In this document: piece after piece, positions 48,311 through 58,804 of the stretch | Layout of the letters: every line of letters starts with the position of its first letter | Position numbering within the stretch: position 1 is the stretch's first letter | Assembly (NCBI GenBank): GCA_029961685.1 | Contig: JARWKL010000007.1 | Coordinates: forward strand, 1,632,708 to 1,696,707 | Length of the DNA stretch: 64,000 nt | Reading direction: 5' to 3' | Source of the DNA: Aristolochia californica | Lineage: Eukaryota > Streptophyta > Magnoliopsida > Piperales > Aristolochiaceae | Position numbers and translations under genes: made by a program | The notes under the pieces: model-generated | What the model saw: the letters and a program-made list of their open reading frames with translations, nothing else | Told to the model about the DNA's origin: nothing | The model's database searches: none

Positions 48311-49708
48311 TTATTTGAAAGGCTTCATGAACAAACTACCTGACAACAAGTCAAGTGCATCAAATGCCCACAAGGAAGTGCTTTCACAGGGGAGCATTGC
48401 AAGATTATATTTGAGCATCTCTGCCTTATGGGCTGAATAAATAAGAATTTCATGCTCATCATCCTGATTGTAGACTTCCTGCAATATTTATTCAGTGGAG
48501 CATGGAAACATATAATGGATTTAAGAAAGATTCACAATTTTTGGTTTAAATCAGTCTTACTTGTCCATTGAATGATCAGAGGCATGTCTGCTACTGTAAA
48601 TGGATTTCTGTGAATCGCGGTAAGATGGACACTGGGCTAGAATATTTTCTGTGTTGTTTGACTGATCTATATCTGGATAAGACTTCTTTTAGGTAATTAG
48701 CCAACGACTGAAGCAATAAAAAGGACCTGCCAGTTTTATGCTACAGAGGAGAGTTTTTGCTTCTTCTTCCATTTACTGTGCTGAAAGCCAACTATTGCAC
48801 ATTTTAATAAACCAAGAGGCATCATCCAAAGGCTTGAACATATCAAGGTTCTCTGGGTTTTGTGGCCGCACATCTTACAGGTCGGGGAAACACCTACAAG
48901 AAAAACATCAGCTTCAAAATTTAACGACCAAGAAAAAAATACATAAAATCAGTAATAAACTAGGTGTTTGATTCCTGAAAAGAAAAATGTTGACCGACTT
49001 CACCAATGAGGGATTCCAATTGCTGGAGCTCTCCACAAGAATCACAGTCATTTTCCGAAGTTTGGAATTGATATTTTGTATTAAATTGTGGATGATCTTG
49101 ATTTGGTTCTGTTCTGGGAACTTCTGGAGCAAGAGTTTTAAGGAGCTGTCACCAAAATAGAAGGCTGAGAATATAACTTTCTTCAGAGCATCGCTAGAAA
49201 AAAGAAGTTTGCAAGCTATGAGTTAAGATTCTAGAGAACATTTAGATTCAAAAAAAATTCTCTTGCAAAGTATAATCAGAGCAACACTATAAAAAATCTG
49301 GTCTGATATTTCAATCGAATATGTGCTCTTAACAGTTCAAGAGGAACTCTAACAGGTTTAAAATCAAACTGTTGGCAGAAGTGAGCAATGGTAAAAACCA
49401 AATGTCCAGCAAATTTTCTTCTTTGAACAATAATCGACAGGCATACATGAAAATAGAATTCCCAACGACTGGCAAATCCATTCTACCGACTAGGCTTACA
49501 TTGGAGATTAAGACTAACACTCTTTCCTTATAAAACACACCTGCTACTTCATGCCAACAAATTAACTAAAAGATGAACTGCACTATCCACAACAACCTTG
49601 TTCCATTGATCACCCAAACTGTCATGGCACATCAGAGAGTTGCAAGTAATACAGTGTCTTCTCAGATGCAGTTGTTGCTCATGTAGTACTTCCACGACGG
49701 TTTTGCTT
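48311..49708 (-). pseudogene. Possible unidentified minus-strand exons or gene remnant
   Basis: Three open minus-strand blocks look peptide-like. About 49708-49550 reads KTVVEVLHEQQLHLRRH and DQWNKVVVDSAVHLLVN. 49538-49329 is hydrophobic (GRMDLPVVGNSIF). 48478-48311 follows an acceptor-like TATTGCAG and encodes 55 aa from EVYNQDDEHEILIYS to SLFMKPFK and a stop. I recognise no family, cannot chain the blocks in one phase, and find no start: the first block begins only 35 bp past the GGP stop. They could be a decayed gene or chance ORFs in AT-rich DNA. Confidence 0.2.
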
Positions 49709-49742
49709 CTAAAAAGAGAAGAAAACTAAGTGGATCTTCTGT

Positions 49743-52618
49743 TCACTGCAGAACTACACAGTCTTGAGGAAGAAGAGCGGGGACGGGTGGCACTGGAGGC
49801 TGAAATAGGGTGTCCTTCTCTTCATCATCTTCCGCATCAGCTTTTTCCTCTTCTATCTCTGTAAATCCCATTGCACCCAAGACACAAGCCTTTACCTCTT
49901 CGAACCTCTCTTCGGAGAGAGACACCTCAGCAAGAAGCCTCCATGCATAATCTTCTGATGCTTCCTCATAGTCCTTTCTCCTCTTCAACACCATGTGGCC
50001 ACTGATCTCCCACACTGCAGGGTTTACTTGGGTGTCCAAGAGTTCTTGACTCACTTCACCGAGTGCCTGTTTCTCAGCATAGCACTGCACATTTTTCATA
50101 AAATATAACCATACATCAGAAAAAAGAAGAGAATTTATTGGTCAATATATAAATCGTATTCTGGCTAACGTAAATGAATCCTTTTTTTTTGTATGGAAGG
50201 GAGGAAACAGTAAGAATCATTTCAATCAAAGTCATGCACATGCACAAGCAGTAAAAATCATCTACTTAATGTAGATGTCGTAAAACCAAAATCAAACTTA
50301 ACTTCAGCTTAATTTTTGAGTTATGATTCAACCTCCAGATATCATAACCACATTCCAACCTATTAACTTCAATTGGTTTAATTGTTTTGAGTTCTCCTAT
50401 CAAGAAATATCACTCACTTGAAGAATCAGATGCATATATGGATTCGATGCAAAATAAATGTTGTTATAGTTACCCCTTTTTTTATTATAGCAGAGAGCAT
50501 AAAATTTGTCTAGTTTGTTTATCGGTTTATGTTCTGGTTTGTCTATCAGAAACCAATTATTCATATACTAGATAAATCAGATAAAGCCTTTAAAAATAAA
50601 AATCATGTCAATATTACAGGTTAAAGGCCATCTAAAAAAAAAAAACATTTAAGGGCACCTTTAAGAAGAAACTAAAACATAGAAGAAATAAAAACTAAAA
50701 GATAAAATAATAGATGATGCAAAAGATTGATTACTGTAACTGATACTAGGGAAAAATTGCGTCAAAATGTTGACTTAAACAGGTCCAATTGTTATAGAAA
50801 CATTTTTTCCTTTCATTTTATATAATGCAGAATGCAAGAATTTCCAGAAGGGAAAGGAGAAACGATCTGACAGAAGATCTTCAATATAAGTAAGTCAAAG
50901 CAACATATAAAGGAACGAGTCAAGTTTACCTGAGGGAAGAGGAAAACCTTTTTGCCAACATCAGCAATGAGGACATTGAAAGGCACATTATTGTTTTGAA
51001 GCCAAACGCTGGCATCAGAGACACAATCAGATAAATGTTTAAGAGTCTTGCCTCCCTCAAATACAAGCCCTCTCACAGGAAAGTTCAACAACTTGGATAT
51101 CTTTACTCCGGTATCACTTATCCCCCTCAAATAGGTAATTTGTTGAGTGGGGGCCTTCTCAACCGGAAAAGGAACTGATAAATAGTAGGCCTGTCACCAT
51201 GTATCTTGTTATCAGTAATAAAGAAAAAAAGTAATATAATAAAACTCCAGAAATGGTTTTTCCAACCCACTGTGAATCATTCACATATCGTTCAACAAGA
51301 CAATTGGACATTTCCTCTTGCTTTGTTTCACGCCTCAAGTCTCTGAAATTATTGAAACTCAATTCTCTTTTCTTCTATCGTTTTGCAATATTAGACACTT
51401 TTTAAATAACACTTAAATCCCAACTAAGCATTTCTCATGAAAAAAGGGTCTTCTAATCATCTGTAGTCTTTAAGCTGTCGCTTCAAGTTATCAGTTATGG
51501 ATCTAAGCAGTGAGATTAAACTTTATCAACAAACATGTAGATTCGCGAAGTATAGATTATAGATATGAAAAAATAACACACCTGGAAGTGGAGATGATTA
51601 ATAGTAGCAAAGGCTCCCAAACTGTTGTATCCCAATCTAAAAAATGGATTTGCAGCTTCCACTGCCATCTGCAGAGCCAGCAAGAAGCTCTCATGATCAA
51701 TCCTTTGGGGCAAGCAATCAAGAACACGAGGAATCAACAACACATGACCATACTCAATGGGGCTCACCTACAAGTGGTAGAACAGCAAACATAAGAACAA
51801 AACTCGAAGGCACTCTAACAAGCATATTTAGGCATCTCAGCTTACATTAATAGCAACAACACTGGGGGATTCACAAGAACCAGCAGGTGCGTTCGGATAA
51901 TAATGGGTCTCTCCATCATCACTCCCCTGGAACATGAAGAGCACCTCTTCCTGCCCAACCTTGGTAAAATTGAACTTGTTTTGATCGAAAGGTTGAAGGA
52001 CGCGATCGACTCTGAACTCGGTCGGACGTTTCTTAAGGTGGCGACCCTCGTTCAGCTGCGCTATAAAACCATATTCTCCAGGTATAACCTTAGTCTCACA
52101 TGTTGTAACATCATAGCGGAACAGCCCTCGACCCAAACGCGCCTCCCACTGACATCATCAAAAGTAGTTTCAGCCTCATAACAACAGAAGAACAAAGGTT
52201 TCTTTTTTTGTTTTAACGATAGAAGTAGCAAGGAGATGGAACAAGAAGAGCTGATTCCTTGCTAGATAATTCATTAAATATGAGATAAAGATAAATAAAA
52301 AAAAGGAAAGAAATACCTGTCCAAGCAGCAAGGTGTTCAGGAAGGAAAACTGAGAATCATCAGACACAGCCTTAGCTTTGATGGTGTCGTTCTCCTTGCC
52401 GAAGGCATAAAGCGGCAGCGTCGACACTGGGGAATTGCCCAATTCCAAATTAAGATTTCAGTTCCTAATGAATCAATCAACACGCTACGAAGAATCACAT
52501 GTAAATTGGTTTATAAAAAATTACCGGGTAGGCAACATTTGCCAAGACAGTTGAGACCGCAGCCGCTATCCTCCTGGTAGTTGGAAACAACGGTAGGGAC
52601 GCGTTTGATGGTCAACAT
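49743..52618 (-). CDS. GGP: GDP-L-galactose phosphorylase (VTC2/VTC5 type)
   Basis: Catalyses GDP-L-galactose + Pi to L-galactose-1-phosphate + GDP, the first committed and most regulated step of plant ascorbate synthesis (Smirnoff-Wheeler pathway). Six minus-strand exons: 52618-52525, 52426-52317, 52148-51846, 51767-51582, 51190-50930, 50084-49743. They join in frame to 1296 nt (431 aa), the size of Arabidopsis VTC5. The start MLTIKRVPTVVSNYQ, FRYDVT.CETKVIPGEYGF, QLNEGRHLKKRPTEFR, NKFNFTKVGQEE and SPIEYGHVLLIPRVLD are characteristic. The HIT-type triad HLHFQ is at residues 227-231, the last codons of exon 4; its histidine forms the nucleotidyl intermediate in this family. The C-terminus is acidic, then proline-rich, ending CVVLQ. 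The first ATG fits the family start and lies 68 nt after the stop of a non-AUG uORF. Confidence 0.96.
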
Positions 52619-52686
52619 ATTCGGAAACAATGGCGGTCCGGGAAAATTCAGTATGCAAAAACGACGAACTAATATAAAATCGGGAG

Positions 52687-52938
52687 TTACTCTTCCTCTG
52701 TCAGCAAAAGATGACGCAGACAAAGGGAAGAGAAAAGGGCAAAGGAAAGAAAAGGGCCTCCGCCAGCAAGGAAAAGGAGATCGGAAGGACTTCCCCCTTC
52801 GGAAGGCAAGGCTCCCCTGCCACCGTGGGGCGAAGGACTCCTCTTCTCAAGAAGGCGATGTCCCTTCTGCTGGAATTGATCCACTTGCAAGCTTTTTAGG
52901 TGGTGGAGATTCCACGCGTTGGCTCCAAATATAGCCGT
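52687..52938 (-). promoter_or_regulatory. ACG-initiated conserved-type uORF in the GGP leader
   Basis: An ACG at 52938-52936 in optimal context (A at -3, G at +4) opens an 83-codon frame upstream of GGP on the minus strand, beginning (M)AIFGANAWNLHHLKS and QVDQFQQK, ending LLLTEEE and a stop at 52689-52687. Known for the family: GGP mRNAs of many plants carry a conserved uORF that starts at ACG rather than AUG and mediates translational repression at high ascorbate. Here the strand, position, start codon, context and N-terminal peptide all fit. The stop is 68 nt before the GGP AUG, so uORF translation would compete directly with the main start. The frame has no stop upstream as far as an AUG at 53076. 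Confidence 0.85.
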
Positions 52939-53215
52939 GATGACACAACTCGGACAACTGGGTCTTTTGCCCCCTCCACCAAGCTCTCTCCCTCTGCTTC
53001 GATATCGTATCGCTTCTTTAGCTCCCGTAAGTCTAACAGAAAGAAGGAGAGAAGGCTTTATAGGAGGAGGTGGCACGGGGTGGGTGAATACGACGCTAAA
53101 CGACGACGCTTCACCCTCCCTTGATGTTATCTTGTAGAATGTTTTAAAACCGATTTCTTTCTTGTGCCCGAAGACTTCAAATTTCTAGGATCTACCGTTA
53201 ATCTCTCCCCACTAG
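52939..53215 (-). promoter_or_regulatory. GGP 5' leader and proximal promoter
   Basis: GC-richer sequence upstream of the uORF. The uORF frame stays open back to an ATG at 53076-53074. No TATA box placed; the transcription start is unknown. Confidence 0.45.
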
Positions 53216-54967
53216 GGGTCGCTTCGAACCGAGTGGGCTCGCGAGCGGCTCAAGCTCGGTTCTAGTCATACTCGCCTTAGTCTCAAGCCGAGTTTAAGAT
53301 CCTGGATTGGCTCGTTTAAATTAATGAGCCGACCTTGAACGAATCGAGGTTTGACTCGAAAGCTCACGAGCCAGCTCATTAATTTAACTAGCGACATGGT
53401 ATTCGGGACCGAGCGCCGAGCATAGCGGAAGCAAGAGCAAGGGGAAAAAAATTTTTCCTCCCCTCCGTCATCGTTGAGCCCCTCCGGCCACTATTGTGGC
53501 CGCCTCTGTCGCCGTTGATAGTTGCCTCATCGGCCGCCTTCTACCTTTCTGTCGCCACTAATTCTGTGGTCGTTGCTCGATTTCTTCCCCCTCGTCTGCC
53601 TTCACCTTTGTTTCCGTCGCCGCTGCCTTTGTCGCAACCGTTATCCCCGATGATCGTCGACGCCATTGGAAGCTTTTCCCTCAGCGTCGTTCCTCGTCTC
53701 GACGGAAAACCAAGACGATATGATTTCACACGTGCGAGATCATAAAGTGAAAAAAAAAAATCTTGAACTCTCCTTCCTCATGGCTCTTGAAGAAATTGAA
53801 AATACATTTTAGTAGAAATAAATTTATAGGGACTATTAGTGTCTTATTTTTTTGTAAATATTTTTCTAATTGAAAATTCTTATAAAAAAATCATATAATT
53901 TTCTAAGTAAGATTTTTCGACCAAGATGGGCTAAAAAACCGTATAGAAAATTTTTGAATAAGTATTTGACAATTGATGTTGTAATACTTTTTGCATGAGA
54001 CAATTTTCATAACAATTTTGTATTTGACATTTTATTTGATTAAAAATTTATCGATAAATATAGTAATATATTATATTGATTATTAATTTTTATTTATTTC
54101 CCTAAAAGAGGCAATAAGAGGTCCTAACTTTCCTAAGAAAATTTTAAAATATTTCTTGTAATTTTCTAATAAGTCACTAATAGTAGTAGGATGTTATTTA
54201 AAGGTTTTTTTTGGAAATATGTATCATAAGAAAAACATTTTTAGTTTTTTCCTATAATATAAATTTTCAACTAGGGACACTGAGGAGGCCATAGTAAATT
54301 TACGGCTAGATTCAAAAATTACAAAATAATTTAGACAGCATTTGGAGTAAAAAAATTAATATTGGTGCGTTCTAATCCATTATTAAAATTCAATCCTGAA
54401 CCTCCCCTATCATTATTTTTTTAAAATGTATGCATAATTTTATATATAATTTATTTAACATATATTTTATATAGAGTATTAAATGTACGTTAAGCTCGAA
54501 CTCAACTAAAACTCGAGCTCGAACTCGATTAAAATTATGAGGCTCAAATTCGATTACAATTTTAGGTTCGAAGCTAGGGTCGATCGAGCTCGAGTTCAAA
54601 ATATTTAAATCAAATTTGGCTTGTACAAGGTTCGGACTCCGCTAGATTCGATGTCATCCTTCCCAATTTTAAGTAAAGGTCATTCCCAATTTTATGTAAA
54701 ATGTATGCATAATTTTATATATAATTTATTTGACATCTATTTTTTAAAAAATTTTAAATATATGTTAGAGCACGAACTCGAGACTTGTATTTTTTGAAAA
54801 ATTTTAAATAAATATTGAAGATGGAGCTCTGCTATAACTCGGTTAAAATTATTAGGCTCGAGTTTGGTAACAATTATTAGGGTCGAATTCGAAATATTTA
54901 AATCAAACTCAACTCTAAGTAGGTTCGGACTCGGCTCGGCTCGGCTCGGCTCGATGCCGCCCGCCTA
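53216..54967. mobile_element. CTCG-rich element (copy 2) with duplicated 3' end
   Basis: The left end is TAGGGGTCGCTTCGAACCGA with GGCTCGTTTAAATTAATGAG soon after; the right end is (GGCTC)n-rich, then GATGCCGCCCGCCTA. Read inward from each side, both ends start TAGG and run into GAGCC/GGCTCG motifs, which suggests inverted termini. The right part occurs twice in tandem (about 54.42-54.66 and 54.69-54.97 kb). Each has ATGTATGCATAATTTTATAT, CTCGA-rich sequence and GAAATATTTAAATCAAA. The last two are shared with the element at 1705-3337. No transposase; target duplication not identified. Confidence 0.4.
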
Positions 54968-55690
54968 AGATTAAAAATTCTATTACGATCTGGAGAATTG
55001 CTTACAGAGAACTTAATAAGACAAAAAACACAAACGACGGCTCTCGTGTTCGACGCCTTCGAGCAGGTCACTGTGGTCGATCAGTTTTGACGAAAGTTTA
55101 AAAAGCAGGGAAAGGTTAGAACTGGGTGAAGCGAGCGCAGGGAGGAATTGGGCGCCAATGGAGAACCTCAGCAGCGATCGTGATTCGTGTGGAGGAGGGG
55201 GAGTCTGAGAGAGTCGGTTTGGAAATGGCTTAACGTGGTAGATGGAGGACCACTGAATGGGGCCAGGATGAGGAGGAAACAACGAATACCCATCCTCTGC
55301 AGTCTCTCCCAGGTGCTAGTGAAACGTATTCCTCCCCTCGTCTAATCTCTCCTTTTCCGGCGGTGGAGGCCTCCGTCTCTCATTCTCGGCCTCTCGTTGG
55401 TAATCACTTGCCCCCCTCCCACTTGTTCCCTTTTTCTAGACTCTCGCCTCACCCATCTTCCAGTAGGCGCGGAAACGCAGTTTCTTGTCGTCACGAGATA
55501 TCGAAAAACCATCTCCCCGCTCGTGTTTGCGGGTTATGCTGACCACTCGATTGGGGCATCTTGCATGACTATATCTTATCCCAAGTGTGACCACTGATTT
55601 TCACACATGCAGGCACATACACAACATGTAACAAGTGACTTGAAATCAGTACTTATCCGCATGGCCAAAATTAAGATGTGGACCTTGTGA
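54968..55690. other. CpG-rich stretch of unknown function
   Basis: Markedly GC- and CpG-richer than the flanks, as first exons and promoters often are in plants. ORFs exist on both strands (minus 55282-55013; plus 55397-55597), but none matches a family I know. It may be a relict promoter and first exon or captured genic DNA. Confidence 0.3.
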
Positions 55691-57189
55691 CAACCGGGTC
55701 AGGGCATTTGTGTTAATTCCTCTTAGTGTTTTTTTTTTGGTCCCTCATGTACATGTGTATAGTCGTGTGGTGGCACCAAACCAAAATCAGTTCACAAATC
55801 GTTCGAGCTTGGTTCAGAGTATAATAAATCAAACTCAAGATTTTTCAAGTTTGGTTTGGTTTCAGTTAACATATATTATTTTTATGAAAATACTATTTAC
55901 CCTAATTCCTCTCGTCAATTCCCACTTTAGTTGGTTGATAATTGGTTTATTTACATCAAACCTCAAAGACGATTGGTTCAACCCTTTTGAGAGCCTAAAC
56001 ATCTAATGTTATTGTTGGTCAATGTAATAAATACTATTGATAGAGATATTTGCTCTTTCTTTTAGGTCTATTAAGCTGGTTATTATACATTAGTATACTC
56101 CATTGCAAAATTTTTTAACTCCTTTGTGATACTTTAAAGTTTAATGGTACCATAGTCAACATAATATTTATTTATTTATTTTTATAATATTTATTTATTT
56201 TTAAAATTTTAAATATGAGTTCAACTAGGGCCATTAATCGGGCTTTAGTCTACGTGTTAGAAATATCTTTCACCTTCCCCTCAAAGAGTATGCAACAAAC
56301 GAAAAGTAATTAGATGTTGATTACCACAAACATTTCGCCTTTTATAAAGTTTTGTGAAAATGTATTATAAGAATTGCTATGTATGTCCATATTCAAATAT
56401 TGTTTGAAGACATGTATATTTGCTTGGGCTTTTAATATTTTTAGCCTCTACGACAAAACCCTTTTTTGTTCAAGGATATTTTCATCGATGGTATACAAAA
56501 ATTGTAGAAAACGTTTCTACAATAAAAAAATTCTTCAACAACTTTTGTCACCATGTAGCTATTGATGCAACATCTTCTATATAGAAGTTATTTTTTCTAG
56601 TAGAAATATTAAGAAAACTCTTAATAAAAAGAAATTTCATTAGGAGGACGACAAAAAAACTATTTTTATCAGCATGAATCTTCCATAAAGGAAACACATT
56701 GTAACGACAAAAATGTTTCCTGTGATGATATATTTTGTTGGTAATTTTGATTTATTTTCTCATAATGTTTTTTTGAGTAAGATATTTCCTTTTTTCCTAA
56801 CGAAAAGTTTTCATCGTTAAAACACATCGATTTTGTTTTTCTTATTGTTTGTTTTGTCCCTTTGTAAAAATAAAAAATTTGGATTCACAAAAGACTTAGG
56901 GTTTAGAAAAGAGCTCAAATGAACCTTCTCCTCCTCACTATGTTACTTATATAGGTGGGGTTTGAATATCATAGTACATCAGCAAATAAAAAAATAACTC
57001 TCAACTTATACCTAACTACAATTTACGTCACTTACTCTCTTAATTCTATGACATACCACTTGAATGTCTTCAACAAGGCATGATGCAATTTTTCGGTGAT
57101 TGCTCAATCTCATGGTTTTCCAAAAAGCAAATTTGTGTTGCCATGTCGATTGTTGAAACTAAATACATGTAAACCTCCTTATGTTGCAC
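55691..57189. other. AT-rich spacer
   Basis: Short low-complexity ORFs and a TTTATTTATTTATT tract near 56167. Nothing recognised. Confidence 0.4.
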
Positions 57190-58190
57190 TCAAATTCTTG
57201 TTGCCCCGAGTGACTTTTCAAAAGGGGGGCTGAATTGAGCTATTGCAAGTTAAAACTTAGGGTTCAAAAGAAAATTTAAAATAGGAATTTATTAGCATGC
57301 ACACATTACAAGATTTTAACATAAGGAATTTTTGTTATTGATATTCTCCTTTTGGTATGAACTGCCCAATAACCCTTACTAGGGAAATTCCACTAATAAG
57401 TTCAATTAGCTAAAAAATATAGAAGCATTTAGGCTATCTTTTAAGTAGTGTATGCTCAAATACACGAATTTTGAAAATCTCCCCAAAGATTTAATGGTTA
57501 GGTCTAGATCAACCTATAGAATAAAGAATGAAAATACAAAAGAAAAGAAAACCTGCACCCCTTGATATATTGGAGAGTCAAATATTCAAGCCTCCAACTT
57601 TTGATGCACATGAGAGATATTTATGGAGTTCAAAGCAATGTTATGCAAGGAATTTTTTTGAGAGATATGGAATTTTAAAAGATTCTAATTTTTTTTTTAA
57701 TTTGAAAAGTGGATTTGTAAAGAATTTCAAGTCGAAATGGCTTTGAATGCACTTGGTTTACAAATGAATGTTACAAATAATCGTTTAAATAATGTTGACA
57801 AACCTAATGATCAATCAATGAAATGGTATAATTGATCAATCAAGTGTAACAACTATATTTTTTGCAAGTCCTTAGGCTTATTGATCGATCAATATAATTT
57901 CAAGCCTTAAAACATGTTGATCGATCAATCCAACCTGATCGATCGATCATGCGATGAAGTTCTAGTTGTGCAAATTAAGTATGATTGATCCATATAGTGA
58001 GTATGATTGATCATGTTTGACGTCCCTTGTAGGCATGGTTTTGTCGAATCGATAAATATTATAGGAATGATCTGTATTTTATGTTTTTTCAATGTGTAGA
58101 TAGCTATAATCGATCCATCCGGTGGGGATTGATCTTTCTAGCATAGTTCTATATGATCGATCATGCTTTATATGCACAACAACAACAAGA
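57190..58190 (-). repeat. LTR-like repeat with GATCGATCA motifs (second copy)
   Basis: On the minus strand, GATCGATCA-type motifs (58170 to 57770) are followed downstream by TTCAGCCCCCCTTTTGAAAA at about 57233-57214, the C-rich end that many plant LTRs carry. The motif family matches the segment at 3640-5190, in opposite orientation. No coding region. Confidence 0.45.
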
Positions 58191-58471
58191 TTTTTGCTAG
58201 TGACATCTAATACTTTATTTATTTTTATCAAAATTCAATAATTTGTGCTTTGAATCATAAAATCATATTCAAAATAATTGTAGATAGTTAAGGTTCTATT
58301 CAAAAATTATATTTCAATTTTTTTTCACTTCTAGAAAATTATATTTTAATTTTTTTACACTTTTCAAAAATTATATTTAATTTTCATACACTTTTCAAAT
58401 ATTTAAGTTTGGGAAGGACTTTCCTGCACCCAGCACTAACACAGTTACACGGACCGATTTGCGCAACCCTG
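58191..58471. other. Distal MSH2 upstream region
   Basis: AT-rich with several near repeats of AAAATTATATTT. It turns GC-rich abruptly at about 58430, before the duplicated promoter module. Confidence 0.4.
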
Positions 58472-58500
58472 GTTGTCGGGCGTCGAAACCACGACTGAGA

Positions 58501-58513
58501 TTTCCCGCCAAAA
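58501..58513 (+). promoter_or_regulatory. E2F-type site, first copy
   Basis: TTTCCCGCCAAAA matches the E2F/DP consensus TTTSSCGS. It is 304 bp upstream of the MSH2 ATG. Replication and mismatch-repair genes are classical S-phase E2F targets. Confidence 0.65.
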
Positions 58514-58637
58514 TGTTTTACAGAGACCTTTCATTCTCACTTCCCACTCGAATAAATTTCCCAAACAGCCCTGGATCGTAAGGGATTCTGTAGTCTAGTA
58601 GAGTGGAAGTTGTCGGGCGTCGAAACCACGACTGAGA

Positions 58638-58650
58638 TTTCCCGCCAAAA
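58638..58650 (+). promoter_or_regulatory. E2F-type site, second copy
   Basis: The same TTTCCCGCCAAAA, 137 bp further on and 167 bp from the MSH2 ATG, created by the tandem duplication. Confidence 0.65.
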
Positions 58651-58804
58651 TGTTTTACAGAGACCTTTCATTCTCACTTCCCACTCGAATAAATTTCCCA
58701 AACAGCCCTGGATCGTAAGGGATTCTGTAGTCTAGTAGAGTGGAAAGGCTGTCCCCCAGTTTTGCAAACGCTTTCATCTTTCCCACGTTCATCACTCTTC
58801 AGCC

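Larger units (their letters stand above)
58472..58745 (+). repeat. Exact 137-bp tandem duplication upstream of MSH2
   Basis: 58472-58608 and 58609-58745 appear identical base for base. Each begins GTTGTCGGGCGTCGAAACCA, contains one TTTCCCGCC site and ends TCTAGTAGAGTGGAA. The second copy ends 59 bp before the MSH2 ATG, so the module lies in the core promoter or 5' leader. Identity of the copies means a recent event, or a misassembly. Confidence 0.9.

Noticed and set aside
52581..53137. Several plus-strand ORFs over the GGP leader
   Set aside because: They are antisense shadows of the GGP exon 1 and uORF region, Lys/Arg- and Ser-rich with no family resemblance.
53494..53745. 83-aa Pro/Ser/Leu-rich plus-strand ORF
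   Set aside because: GC-rich part of a repeat element, low complexity, no family match.
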